Origin: Mycolicibacterium porcinum
GTDB taxonomy: Bacteria > Actinomycetota > Actinomycetes > Mycobacteriales > Mycobacteriaceae
DNA length: 29,259 nucleotides
Direction: 5' to 3'
Assembly: GCA_001942045.1 (NCBI GenBank)
Contig: MSTD01000006.1
Coordinates: 78,024 to 107,282, forward strand
Part shown: positions 19,541-28,900 of the stretch, one piece after another
Position numbering within the stretch: position 1 is the first letter of the stretch
Layout of the letters: each line of letters opens with the position of its first letter
Position numbers and translations under genes: made by a program
The notes under the pieces: model-generated
The model's database searches: none
What the model saw: the letters and a program-made list of their open reading frames with translations, nothing else
Told to the model about the DNA's origin: nothing

Positions 19541-20689
19541 ATGAGAAGACTGTTCAGGGGCAGTGTCGCGCTGGGCAGCGTCATCGTCACGGCCGGCAGC
19601 CTCGGATCCGGGTTGGCGGTCGCCGACGAGACCGCGGTGATCGTGCCGGGCACCGGTCCGTCCGAAATCGGCGCATTCCAGGATCTGGCCGCCGACTACG
19701 ACTATGCGACCATGCCGATCCGGATCGGGGAGAACTTCTACAGTCCCACCACGCCGCGTCGGATGGTGCAGTATCCGGCCAGCGTCTGGCCGTTCTCCGG
19801 CCTGGACACCAAACCGATCGGCGTCTCCGTCGCCACCGGTGCCGACAACCTCGACGCCGAGATCCGCAATACTGACGGTCAGATCGTGGTCCCGGCGCTG
19901 TCCCAGGGTGCGATGGTCGTCGATGCGGAAAAGGCACGGCTCGCGAAGGATCCGAACGCCCCGGCGCGGGACAGGCTGCGGTTCATCCAGGCCGGCAATC
20001 CGAATGCGCTTGCGCAGAACCTGTTTCCGGCAGGCACGTACCTGCCGGTACTCGAGTACACGGTTCCGGCGCGGGTGGACAGCCAGTATGACACCGTCAT
20101 GATCAAGTCGGAGTATGACGTCTGGGCGGATCCGCCGGACCGCATGGACAACATCCTCGCGGTGGCGAACTCGATCATGGCCGGCCAGTACGACCACACC
20201 GCGACCGCGTTCCTGTCGCCCACGGACTTTGCGCCGGGGGACGTCAGCACGACGGTCAACAGCCGCGGCGCCACCACGACGACCTACTTCCTGCCCAAGG
20301 CGGAGCTACCGCTGACCAAGCCCCTGCGGGATATGGGTATTTCGCGAGAGATGGTCGACCAGATCGACACAGTACTGCGGCCGATGATCGATTCGGCCTA
20401 CTATCGCCACACCCCGGCCTCTGCCACCGAAGCGCGGCCCGTATCGCAGCCCACGATCAAGCTGAGTGGCACCGATCAGGCGAATGTCGAGAAGGCGGCC
20501 GAGGGTTTCAAGTTGAGCGCCACCGACCAGGCCAACATCGACAAGGCCGTCCAAGGTGTCAAACTCAGCCCCACGGACCAGGCCAATATCGACAAGGCCG
20601 TGCAGGGCGTCAAGCTCAGCCCGACCGATCAGGCCAATATCGACAATGCGGCTCAGCAGGTGAAGAACCTGTTCCCGGGGATCGGCTAG
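19541..20689 (+). CDS. Secreted PE-PPE-domain acyltransferase (Chp/TPP-PE-like) with C-terminal repeats
   Basis: 382 residues. A Sec signal ([20 protein letters not shown]...) ends at about AVA|DE, residue 28. The mature body is a PE-PPE (PF08237) alpha/beta hydrolase: [12 protein letters not shown] near the N-terminus, nucleophile Ser121 in PALSQGAM (a relaxed GxSxG lacking the first Gly), acidic residue(s) in [10 protein letters not shown], and candidate His in QYDHTATAF. Relatives (Chp1/Chp2 and the PE of the trehalose-polyphleate locus) move acyl chains between acyl-trehalose molecules outside the membrane, giving polyacylated products; I infer the same here. Residues 307-374 are four 17-residue tandem repeats, an unusual tail. 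Last gene of the operon, 61 bp after the Gap-like gene. Its stop overlaps the stop of the convergent mmpL. The ribosome site is weak. Confidence 0.82.
   Translation: MRRLFRGSVALGSVIVTAGSLGSGLAVADETAVIVPGTGPSEIGAFQDLAADYDYATMPIRIGENFYSPTTPRRMVQYPASVWPFSGLDTKPIGVSVATGADNLDAEIRNTDGQIVVPALSQGAMVVDAEKARLAKDPNAPARDRLRFIQAGNPNALAQNLFPAGTYLPVLEYTVPARVDSQYDTVMIKSEYDVWADPPDRMDNILAVANSIMAGQYDHTATAFLSPTDFAPGDVSTTVNSRGATTTTYFLPKAELPLTKPLRDMGISREMVDQIDTVLRPMIDSAYYRHTPASATEARPVSQPTIKLSGTDQANVEKAAEGFKLSATDQANIDKAVQGVKLSPTDQANIDKAVQGVKLSPTDQANIDNAAQQVKNLFPGIG
20459..20662 (+). repeat. Four in-frame 51-bp tandem repeats (17-aa KLSxTDQANxxxAxxxx)
   Basis: Units begin at 20459, 20510, 20561 and 20612. They encode [51 protein letters not shown] and [17 protein letters not shown], ending in KNLFPGIG. 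The second, third and fourth are most alike, suggesting recent duplication; third positions differ between copies. Each unit looks like a short amphipathic helix with a turn. Confidence 0.95.
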
Positions 20690-23600
20690 AGCACTTCTTC
20701 GCGTTTGACGGCCGAGCTCACGCGGTTCCTGAGCCGGTTCAGCTGACCCGTCACGAAATCCGACGGCCACCAGTTCGCGGTTCCGATCAGCGTGGCGATC
20801 GCCGGAACGGTCAACGTGCGCACCAGGAATGTGTCCAGCAAGATCCCTACGCCCACCACGAATCCGGCTTGCACGACCGTGCTTATGCTGGCGAACAACA
20901 GTCCGAACATCGACGCGGCGAAGATCAGCCCGGCCGCCGTGATCACTCCGCCCGTGGATCCGACGGTGCGAATCACGCCTGACCGCACACCATTCGGCGA
21001 CTCGTCGCGTATTCGGGATATCAGCAGCAGGTTGTAATCAGCGCCGACGGCAACCAGCACGATGAAGGTCAGCGCGGGCACGCTCCAATGCAACTGTTGG
21101 CCGAGCACATACTGGAACATCACGACACCGATGCCCAAGGCTGATAGGTAGGAGATCACCACCGAAGCGATCAGGTAGAGCGGTGCGACAAGGGCGCGCA
21201 ACAGGACTACCAGGATCAGCAGCACGACCGCGATCGTGACCGCGAGGATCAGCCGGATGTCGTGGTTGTAGAAGTCGCGGGTGTCGCGCAGCATCGCCGG
21301 GTAGCCGGCGATCGAAACCGAGGAACCTTCGAGCGCGGTGTTGGGCAGGGCGCCGCGTGCGGTGTCGCCGATCGCGTTGACCAGGTTCATCGCCTCGGTC
21401 CCGAACGGGTTGATGTCGGTCTGGATCAGATAGCGGGCGGTATGGCCGTCCGGGGAGATGAACGTCGCTGCGGCCTTACGGAATTCGTCCTGGGTCAGGA
21501 TCTGGGCCGGCACGTAGAAGCCGGACATCGGTGGATCGGCCGCATCCGATTTCATGTTGAGCAGGAAAGCCGACGCCTCGTCGAGCCCCGATCCCATGCG
21601 TTTGGTCTCGGTGACCAGCTGGGACACTCCGTCGGCGATCTGCCTGCTGGCGTCGGCGAGAGTGTCGGCGCCGGTCTGCAGGGTGCTCAACTGTGACCGT
21701 GCCTGGGCGGGGTTGGCCAGCCCCATGGATTGCATCGCCTTGCTCGCGGTGTCGATGGTGGCGCTGAGTTTCTTGACCGTCTCGTCGAGGCTCTGCACGG
21801 GATCGGTGGCGCGCAGCTCTTTTGCCAGGGCGGCGATCTGATCGAAGGTTCCGTCGGTACGGGCGGCGGCCAGTCGGCGTAGCGATCCGCGCGCCTCCAG
21901 GCAGGCCGGGTCGGTGAGGCAGACCGGGCTGGTGTCCAGGCCGCGCAGGACTGGGTCGATCCACGGCATTCCGTTCGTCAGATCCGCGAAGTTCGAGCCG
22001 AGCGAATCACCGAGCGCCCGCATGCTGCTGACAAGCTTTGCCGCACTGTCGATCTGCTGGAGTGTGGTATTACCGCCGACCTGCTTCTGCATCGTCGCCA
22101 GGGCATCGACCAGGCCTCGCGCTCCGGCCACGCCACGAGTAACCTGCGTGCGCACATCGAGCAGGCTGCTGGCCAGAGAGTCAGCGCCGTCGGTGAGCCG
22201 GTTGAGATCGCTTGCGCGCCCGTTGATCTGTGTGGAGGCGTCGTTCAGCTTGGTGCCGACCTCGCCGGCCTGATAGCTCAGCCGTGCTTGCTGAAGCGAT
22301 TCTCCGGTGGGGCGGGTGATCCCCCGTACGACCGCGATCCCGGGGAGCTGGCTCACTCGTTGCGCCATCTGCTCCAGATCGGCCAGCGCCTGAGGCGTGC
22401 GCAACTCGTTGGGAGACTGGATGATCAGGTACTGCGGGATGGCAGAGCTGATCGGAAAGTGGTTCTCCAGGGCGGCGTAACCCATCGAGCTCTCGGCATG
22501 CGCCGGCAGGGCCTTGCGATCGTCGTAGTTGTATTGGACGAGTGCCGCACAACTTGCCAGCGCCGCAAGGATGACGAGGCTGACGGCCAGATGAGCCCAT
22601 GGCCGGCGCACGATGCGGATACCGGACCTCCGCCAGATGCGGCTCGTGAGATCCCGGCGTGGTGCGATCCAACCGCGACGGCCGACCAGCACCATCACCG
22701 CCGGCAGCAGGGTCAACGCGGCCAGGAGTGCGATACCGATGGCGACTGCCAATGCCGTTCCCACGGTGGAGAACACGCCCAGCTGAGCGAACGTCATTCC
22801 GAGGAAGGTGACGGCCACCGTGGCGGCGGACGCCGCGATGACCTTGCCGATCGAGCCGAGCGCCTGCTCGACTGCACGATCGGATTCCAGCCCGTCACGT
22901 AGGTAGTCGTGATACCGGCTGATCAGGAAGACCGCGTAATCGGTCCCGGCACCGGCCATCATGGCGGTCAGGAACACGACGGTCTGGTTCGAGATCCCCA
23001 TGCCGAGCGAGGCCAGGCCGGCGATCACAGACTGTGCGGTGACCAGCGATGCCCCGATGGTCAGCAACGGCAGCAGCATCGTCACCGGATTTCGGTAGAT
23101 CATCAGCAGGATCACCAACACCATCCCGATCGTGGCGATCTCGATGGCGGTCGTGTCGCGTTCGCCGATGTCCGTCAGATCGGCGACGGTGGCGGCGGGT
23201 CCGGTGAGGCTGGCGGTCAGTGATGCGTCGTGCACGCTGTCTTTGACGATGGCGGCGACCCGGGTATAGGACGCATAGGACTGCGGTGAGCCGACGTCTC
23301 CTGCGATGCCGACCGGCAGTATCCAGGCCTTGCCGTCCTTGCTGGACATGACCTCACGCAGGGGAGGAGCGCTGATGAAGTCCTGCAACATCACGACGTC
23401 TTTGTCGTTCTTGCGCAGGTTCTCGACGAGCGTGCGGTAGGTCGCCTCGTCAGACGGGCCGAGTCCCTTGTCGTTCGTCAACACGACGAGTAGGACGTTC
23501 TCTGAGCCGGATTCGTGAAAGGCCTCGGTCATCTCGCGGGTCGCGATGGTCACGGGCGCGTGTGACGGCAGGATCGCAACCGGACGCTGCTGCACCATCA

Positions 23601-23748
23601 GCGTCAACGACGGGAACGTGAGCGGCAGCACGGCCGTGATGGCCAGCCAGATTCCGATGACGAGCCAAGGCCAGCGGACTATCAACGAGCCGAGCCGGAC
23701 GAACAGTGAAGAATGTTCGGCGGTGCTCGTAGATTCTGTCGGCGGCAC
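20686..23748 (-). CDS. mmpL: MmpL-family RND lipid exporter
   Basis: 1020 residues from GTG, AGG about 8 nt upstream. Two RND halves, each with one leading helix, a large periplasmic domain and a five-helix bundle. The proton-relay Asp-Tyr pairs are D270-Y271 ([18 protein letters not shown]) and D904-Y905 ([13 protein letters not shown]). The second periplasmic domain (~residues 405-780) is long with helical, coiled-coil-like stretches ([24 protein letters not shown] spacing), as in MmpL8/10/12 rather than MmpL3. It would move the lipid or its precursor across the plasma membrane using proton motive force, with the Gap-like protein as partner. It lies on the strand opposite the biosynthetic genes, 74 bp behind a 7-TM protein gene, and its stop overlaps the PE-PPE stop by 4 bp. 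Confidence 0.94.
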   Translation of the reverse strand: MPPTESTSTAEHSSLFVRLGSLIVRWPWLVIGIWLAITAVLPLTFPSLTLMVQQRPVAILPSHAPVTIATREMTEAFHESGSENVLLVVLTNDKGLGPSDEATYRTLVENLRKNDKDVVMLQDFISAPPLREVMSSKDGKAWILPVGIAGDVGSPQSYASYTRVAAIVKDSVHDASLTASLTGPAATVADLTDIGERDTTAIEIATIGMVLVILLMIYRNPVTMLLPLLTIGASLVTAQSVIAGLASLGMGISNQTVVFLTAMMAGAGTDYAVFLISRYHDYLRDGLESDRAVEQALGSIGKVIAASAATVAVTFLGMTFAQLGVFSTVGTALAVAIGIALLAALTLLPAVMVLVGRRGWIAPRRDLTSRIWRRSGIRIVRRPWAHLAVSLVILAALASCAALVQYNYDDRKALPAHAESSMGYAALENHFPISSAIPQYLIIQSPNELRTPQALADLEQMAQRVSQLPGIAVVRGITRPTGESLQQARLSYQAGEVGTKLNDASTQINGRASDLNRLTDGADSLASSLLDVRTQVTRGVAGARGLVDALATMQKQVGGNTTLQQIDSAAKLVSSMRALGDSLGSNFADLTNGMPWIDPVLRGLDTSPVCLTDPACLEARGSLRRLAAARTDGTFDQIAALAKELRATDPVQSLDETVKKLSATIDTASKAMQSMGLANPAQARSQLSTLQTGADTLADASRQIADGVSQLVTETKRMGSGLDEASAFLLNMKSDAADPPMSGFYVPAQILTQDEFRKAAATFISPDGHTARYLIQTDINPFGTEAMNLVNAIGDTARGALPNTALEGSSVSIAGYPAMLRDTRDFYNHDIRLILAVTIAVVLLILVVLLRALVAPLYLIASVVISYLSALGIGVVMFQYVLGQQLHWSVPALTFIVLVAVGADYNLLLISRIRDESPNGVRSGVIRTVGSTGGVITAAGLIFAASMFGLLFASISTVVQAGFVVGVGILLDTFLVRTLTVPAIATLIGTANWWPSDFVTGQLNRLRNRVSSAVKREEVL

Positions 23749-23822
23749 TTTACGATCCTACGGGCGAGCGGGTGGGCAGCGGTTGGCGCCGCAGTGGCAA
23801 GGAGATGGTCGCAGCCTCGGGC

Positions 23823-24557
23823 TCAGTGCCGACTCGAGGTCAGCCACCGCGTCTTGATCCGCCAGGAATGCGCGGATGCCAGCGCGAAGATCGCGCCGCA
23901 GGCGCAGGCGAAAACCCAAACCAGCTTGCCGTTTTCGATTGGCTGCAGGGCCGGCACCAGAGACGTGACGATCCGGGTCGCGCAGGCGAGCATTCCGCTG
24001 ACCGAGGCGAACAGGTAGATGTTGGCGATCCGGCGGGACTGCGGGTCGCGGCGGAGGACCAGCATGGCGCGGGCCCCGTAGCCGAGCAGGTAGAGCAATG
24101 TGCCGCAGAGCAGGATCCAGTACGCGCTGAGCCAGAAATCCGTCGGCACCTGGAAGAAGTCGGCCTTGTAGACCGTCGCGCCGTTGCCCATCGAGAAGGT
24201 GGCAAGCAGCACCGGGATACAGATGGTGGCCGGGCGCTCGACGTACTGCTTGAAGGAGCGCTGCATGGCGTTGTCGTCCTGGAGGCGGCCCAGTGAGTTG
24301 TAGACGATCGCCGACGCGGCCACGATGTAGGCATCGTGGCCGATGTAGTCCTCGACGTTCCACTTGCCGGTGAGCTGGTACAGAACGTGCCCGATGGTCT
24401 CCGAGGCCCACGGCGACATCAACAACACCGCCAGGCCCTGGAGCGCGATGTTCAGGGTGGCGGCCACTTCCCACCGGCAGGACCAGGTGACCCTTCTGAT
24501 CCACAGGCTCCATGCGATGCAGGCCAGTGTGATGACGATGAGCGTGGCGACGGACAT
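23823..24557 (-). CDS. Seven-TM membrane protein, MAB_1171c-like, partner of HTH regulator
   Basis: 244 residues, ATG at 24557. About seven hydrophobic helices: residues ~3-20, 32-55, 75-95, 110-130, 143-168, 175-200, 207-230, with short loops and a basic C-terminus (HSWRIKTRWL). I recognise a resemblance to the putative transporter/membrane sensor family found next to XRE-type regulators in mycobacteria and streptomycetes, whose longer members carry an extra C-terminal domain; this one has only the membrane part. Function unknown. It follows the HTH gene by 42 bp and precedes mmpL, so a three-gene operon regulator/7-TM/exporter is likely. It could sense or help export the lipid. An alternative is a fragment or unrelated membrane protein. 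Confidence 0.65.
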   Translation of the reverse strand: MSVATLIVITLACIAWSLWIRRVTWSCRWEVAATLNIALQGLAVLLMSPWASETIGHVLYQLTGKWNVEDYIGHDAYIVAASAIVYNSLGRLQDDNAMQRSFKQYVERPATICIPVLLATFSMGNGATVYKADFFQVPTDFWLSAYWILLCGTLLYLLGYGARAMLVLRRDPQSRRIANIYLFASVSGMLACATRIVTSLVPALQPIENGKLVWVFACACGAIFALASAHSWRIKTRWLTSSRH

Positions 24558-24599
24558 AGCAATTGCCTCGGGAATGGTGCGGGAGCAGGCGCGCCGCTG

Positions 24600-24968
24600 T
24601 TACAGCGGGGGCGCGTCGGGTCGTGGGGTCAGTTCGGACAGTTTCTTGGGCCGGCGGACGGCATGACGGACACGGGTGGCGGTGTCCACGGGTGCCACCG
24701 TCACGGGCGACGACTCCATGTAGTGCCACACTTCCTGGCGACTCATCAGCCCAAAGCGAATCTGCAGGTCGGGATAGCTGAGGTGGAAGCGGTCGGCCAC
24801 CTGCCGGAGTTCCTCGGCGTTGGGATAGTCGGCCTCTTTCACGCGCCGGTAGTACGTGCTGCTGGAGATACCCAGCGCGCTGTACACGGCCTTGGCGTCG
24901 ACCTCGCCGTCCAGCAGATAGTCGAGCAGGGCCTTGAGCTGCCTGCCGTTCTCGTCGGTTCGCGGCAT
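24600..24968 (-). CDS. Small helix-turn-helix (XRE-like) transcriptional regulator
   Basis: 122 residues from the ATG at 24968. The frame extends upstream to 25139, but that part lacks a ribosome site and overlaps the divergent promoter. The HTH lies near residues 22-38 (DAKAVYSALGISSSTYYRRV), followed by a helical ADRFHLSYPDLQIRFGLM and a disordered basic C-terminus (RHAVRRPKKLSELTPRP). A minus-strand TATTGT (24975-24980) ends exactly 6 nt before the ATG, which fits a leaderless mRNA. First gene of a predicted operon with the 7-TM and MmpL genes. The control region ahead is full of palindromes, so autoregulation is likely. A motif shared with the PKS control region suggests it may also act there. 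Target genes are inferred, not shown. Confidence 0.72.
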   Translation of the reverse strand: MPRTDENGRQLKALLDYLLDGEVDAKAVYSALGISSSTYYRRVKEADYPNAEELRQVADRFHLSYPDLQIRFGLMSRQEVWHYMESSPVTVAPVDTATRVRHAVRRPKKLSELTPRPDAPPL

Positions 24969-25112
24969 CAGAACACAATAGACCCCGAACCCGTCGTTGG
25001 TCACAACGAACCACGGCAAGCTCAGCAATGACGTAATTGACAACGATGTCAGACTTTTGGCACAGCTCTCCCATTTTTGGGAATCCGTGGCTAACGTTAC
25101 AGACATGTCTGT
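24969..25112. promoter_or_regulatory. Palindrome-dense divergent control region
   Basis: Contains three 14-bp dyads of 5-4-5 layout: CGTTG-GTCA-CAACG (24995-25008), TGACA-ACGA-TGTCA (25038-25051) and TCCCA-TTTT-TGGGA (25069-25082). A perfect 14-bp palindrome ACAGACATGTCTGT (25099-25112) covers the ATG at 25105. -10 elements for both directions are visible: TATTGT (minus, 24975-24980) and TAACGT (plus, 25092-25097), each 6-7 nt from its start codon. Likely operators for the HTH protein. Confidence 0.6.
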
Positions 25113-25671
25113 TTCCGTCTTGCCCGACGCATACGGCACCGGTTCGTGGATCGCCGACTATGGCACGGTCGGGCCGCCTGGTGTCGCAGACATCGCCACG
25201 GTGTCCAGTTCGTTCGACGAGGTGTTGTCGGGCGAGCTGCACGGAGCCGCGATCGCGATGGACTGCACTGCCGAGGAGCTGCTGCTGGCCGCTCTCGGCC
25301 GCACGGTTGCCCGCACGATCGGGGAAGGCATGTTGGTGGTCGACGTGGCGAGCGGGCCCGAGCGGGCCGGTTTCCGCCGCATCGGAGTGCCCTGTTTGGC
25401 GCATCGTGGCCTGTCAGGGGCGGAACTGCTCGCGGCGGCACGCCCCAGTGTTGACGGTGGCGACCATCCTGTGGCCGACGTGAGCCTGGCCTACGGCGGT
25501 GCGCCGCGCGCGGGGCAAACCGAACATCCGCTGGCGGTGCACGTCGACGGCGACGCCGCCACGACTACGAGAGTGGTGTGGCAGTTCGACAGCCGCAGGT
25601 TCGACCACTGCACAGTCCAGGAGTTGGCCGAGCAGTTCCCGCTGGCGCTGATCGAGGTCACGTCCGGGTAG
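25105..25671 (+). CDS. Orphan protein resembling the C-terminal half of an NRPS condensation/epimerization domain
   Basis: 188 residues from ATG 25105. An earlier in-frame start at 24997 would place the regulator promoter inside the gene and lacks support. The order of segments looks like the second half of a condensation/epimerization fold: AEELLLAALGRTVAR, then GEGMLVVDVASGPER, GVPCLAHRGLSGAELLAAAR, VSLAYGGA, EHPLAVHV, and DSRRFDHCTVQELAEQFPLAL. The first half with the HHxxxD catalytic motif is absent, so it cannot be a normal condensation enzyme. It may bind an acyl/carrier partner, dimerize, or be a degenerate relic, though the frame is intact with good codon bias. Divergent from the regulator and just ahead of the ileS leader. 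This similarity is by eye and moderate. Confidence 0.55.
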   Translation: MSVSVLPDAYGTGSWIADYGTVGPPGVADIATVSSSFDEVLSGELHGAAIAMDCTAEELLLAALGRTVARTIGEGMLVVDVASGPERAGFRRIGVPCLAHRGLSGAELLAAARPSVDGGDHPVADVSLAYGGAPRAGQTEHPLAVHVDGDAATTTRVVWQFDSRRFDHCTVQELAEQFPLALIEVTSG

Positions 25672-25679
25672 GTGTGGTT

Positions 25680-25708
25680 TTCGACCGATTTGCGGTGCTC
25701 ACTAGACT
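25680..25708 (+). promoter_or_regulatory. Candidate ileS promoter
   Basis: TTCGAC (25680-25685), 17-bp spacer, TAGACT (25703-25708). The predicted start near 25715 falls just at the beginning of the T-box stem I, which supports the assignment. Confidence 0.5.
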
Positions 25709-25714
25709 GGGCGC

Positions 25715-25957
25715 ATCGGCGCTGATCCGGCCATCACCGGGGAGCCTTCGGAAGAACAGCTTCTCCGATTCGAATCTCGGATTCAGGGTGGCTCAGTAGA
25801 ACCGGACGGGTGGGCCCGTGATCGCCCGAAAGTGAGCGGCGCGCTGCGGTGCAGCGCGCAAGCGGGGTGGTACCGCGGCGCTTGCGCACCCGCGCGACGT
25901 CGTCCCCGTGCCATGAGCGTGTCGAGCTGCCGAGCTCGACAACGGCACAGGAGACGA
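25715..25957 (+). ncRNA. T-box riboswitch (tRNA-Ile sensing, translational type) leader of ileS
   Basis: The T-box core GGGTGGTACCGCG lies at 25865-25877, with UGGU (25868-25871) able to pair with an ACCA-ended tRNA-Ile. It is enclosed by AAGCG (25860-25864)/CGCTT (25879-25883), the discriminator helix. Just before it is a perfect 9-bp stem III (25839-25847/25851-25859). The 5' part has a short stem I around CCGG (25727-25730)/CCGG (25737-25740), with AUC isoleucine codons at 25725-25727 and 25733-25735, one of them the specifier. A perfect 8-bp hairpin (25921-25928/25933-25940) sits just before AGGAGA (25949-25954). Actinobacterial ileS leaders of this kind control ribosome access: uncharged tRNA-Ile opens the ribosome site. 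The domain boundaries given here are approximate. Confidence 0.9.
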
Positions 25958-25960
25958 GAC

Positions 25961-28900
25961 GTGAGCGCCTACCCCAAGCCGGCTGCGCCCAACTTCCCCG
26001 AGCGGGAACTTGAGGTGCTCGACTACTGGGCCGCCGACGACACCTTCCGGGCCAGCCTGGAAAGACGCGCCGACGCGCCCGAGTACGTCTTCTACGACGG
26101 GCCGCCGTTCGCCAACGGGCTGCCGCACTACGGCCACCTGCTCACCGGCTACGTCAAGGACATCGTGCCGCGCTACCGCACCATGCGGGGCTACAAGGTC
26201 GAGCGGCGGTTCGGCTGGGACACCCACGGCCTGCCTGCCGAGCTCGAGGTGCAGCGTCAGCTCGGCATCGCCGACAAGGCCCAGATCGAAGAGATGGGCA
26301 TCGAAAAGTTCAACGAGGCCTGCCGGGCCTCGGTGCTGAAGTACACCGACGAATGGCGCGCCTACGTCACGCGGCAGGCCCGATGGGTGGACTTCGACAA
26401 CGACTACAAGACCCTGGATCCGACGTTCATGGAGTCGGTGATCTGGGCCTTCAAGCAGCTGTGGGACAAGGGTCTGGCCTACGAGGGCAACCGCGTGCTG
26501 CCGTACTGCTGGAACGACGAGACTCCGCTGTCCAACCACGAGCTGCGGATGGACGACGACGTCTACCAGAGCCGCCAGGATCCGGCGGTGACGGTCGGTT
26601 TCACCGTGACCGACGGGCCGCTCAAGGGTGCGCACCTGTTGATCTGGACGACGACGCCGTGGACCTTGCCGTCCAATCAGGCCGTTGCCGTCAACCCCGA
26701 CATCGACTACGTGCTGGTGCAGGGTTCGGATGGGCGCCGCTACGTCTTGGCCCAGGCGCGGCTCGCCGCCTACGCACGGGAGCTCGGCGAGGAGCCCGAG
26801 GTCATCGGCAGCTACAGCGGGCGCGATCTGCTCGGGACGCACTACCTGCCGCCGTTCCCGTACTTCATGGATGCGCCCAACTCGTTCCAGGTGCTGGCCG
26901 CCGACTTCGTCAGCACCGAGGACGGCACCGGCATCGTGCACATGGCCCCCGCCTACGGTGAGGACGACAAGGCCACCGCCGATACCGCCGACATCGTCGC
27001 GGTGACCCCGGTCGACTCGAAGGGCCGATTCGACGCGTCCGTGCCCGATTACGCGGGACAGCATGTCTTCGAGGCCAACGCGCAGATCATCCGTGATCTC
27101 AAGAACGGTGACGGACCCGCGGCGGCCAACGGCGCGGTGCTGTTGCGCCACGAGACCTACGAGCACTCCTACCCGCACTGCTGGCGGTGCCGTAACCCGT
27201 TGATCTACCGCGCGGTGTCATCGTGGTTCATCAAGGTGACCGAGTTCCGGGACCGGATGGTCGAGCTCAATCAGCAGATCACCTGGTATCCCGAGCACGT
27301 CAAGGACGGCCAGTTCGGCAAATGGCTGTCCAATGCGCGGGACTGGTCGGTATCGCGAAATCGCTACTGGGGAAGCCCGATTCCGGTGTGGAAGTCCGAT
27401 GACCCGGCGTACCCGCGGATCGACGTGTACGGCAGCCTGGATGAGCTCGAGCGTGATTTCGGGGTGCGGCCGACGGATCTGCACCGGCCGTTCATCGACG
27501 AGCTGACGCGGCCGAATCCGGATGATCCGACCGGCAAGTCCACCATGCGCCGCATCGAGGACGTGTTCGACGTCTGGTTCGACTCCGGCTCGATGCCTTA
27601 CGCCCAGGTGCATTATCCGTTCGAGAACCAGAAGTGGTTCGACGGTGATGAGCGCGAGGACGCCCATTTCCCCGGCGACTTCATCGTCGAGTACATCGGC
27701 CAGACCCGTGGCTGGTTCTACACCATGCATGTGCTCGCCACCGCGCTCTTCGACAAGCCGGCGTTCAAAACCTGTGTGGCACACGGGATCGTCTTGGGCA
27801 ACGACGGTCAGAAGATGAGCAAGTCGCTGCGCAACTATCCCGACGTCAGCGAGGTGTTCGACCGCGACGGCTCCGACGCCATGCGCTGGTTCCTGATGGC
27901 CTCACCGATCCTGCGTGGCGGCAACCTGATCGTCACCGAGCAGGGCATCCGCGAAGGCGTGCGGCAGGTGCTGCTGCCGTTGTGGAACGCGTACAGCTTC
28001 CTGGCGCTGTACGCCCCGAAGAAGGGCAGCTGGCGGACGGACTCTGCCAACGTGCTCGACCGCTACATCCTGGCCAAGTTGGCCCAGCTGCGTGACGATC
28101 TCACCACCTCGCTGGACAGCTGTGACATCTCGGGGGCGTGCGACGAGCTGCGGCAGTTCACCGAGGCGTTGACGAACTGGTATGTGCGCCGGTCGCGTTC
28201 GCGCTTCTGGGAGGAGGACGCCGACGCCATCGACACGCTGCACACCGTCCTGGAGGTGACCTGCCGGCTGGCCGCGCCGCTGCTGCCGCTGGCCACCGAG
28301 GTGATCTGGCGCGGCTTGACCGGTGAGCGCTCGGTGCACCTGACCGACTGGCCGGAAGCCGATGTGCTGCCCAAGGATGCCGACCTGGTGGCCGCGATGG
28401 ACCAGGTGCGCGAGGTGTGTTCGGTCGGTTCCTCGCTGCGCAAGGCCAAGAAGCTGCGGGTGCGCCTGCCCTTGCTGAAACTGACTGTTGCGGTGGAGAA
28501 CCCGACCGCCCTGGCTCCGTTCGCCGACTTGATCGCCGACGAGCTCAACGTCAAGGCCGTCGAGTTGACCGACGACATCGACGCGTACGGCAAGTTTGAC
28601 CTCGCCGTCAACGCCCGTGTCGCCGGTCCCCGGATCGGCAAGGATGTTCAGGCGGCGATCAAGGCCGTCAAGGCGGGGGAGGGCGTGGTCAATCCCGACG
28701 GCACCCTGACCGCCGGGCCGGTGGTGCTGCAGCCGGAGGAGTACACCTCCAAACTCGTTGCGGCCGACCCGGAGTGGACCGCGGCGCTGCCCGACGGTGC
28801 GGGGCTGGTGGTGCTCGACGGCACGGTCACCGAGGAACTCGAGGCCGAGGGGTGGGCGAAGGACCGCATCCGCGAACTGCAGGAGCTACGCAAGTCGAGC

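Noticed and set aside
24969..25139. N-terminal extension of the HTH regulator
   Set aside because: It would run through the divergent promoter and overlap the 25105 gene; the leaderless ATG at 24968 fits better.
25832..25960. N-terminal extension of ileS by 43 codons
   Set aside because: It covers the T-box and ribosome site; the encoded residues are Arg/Ala-rich and unlike IleRS. GTG at 25961 has a perfect ribosome site.
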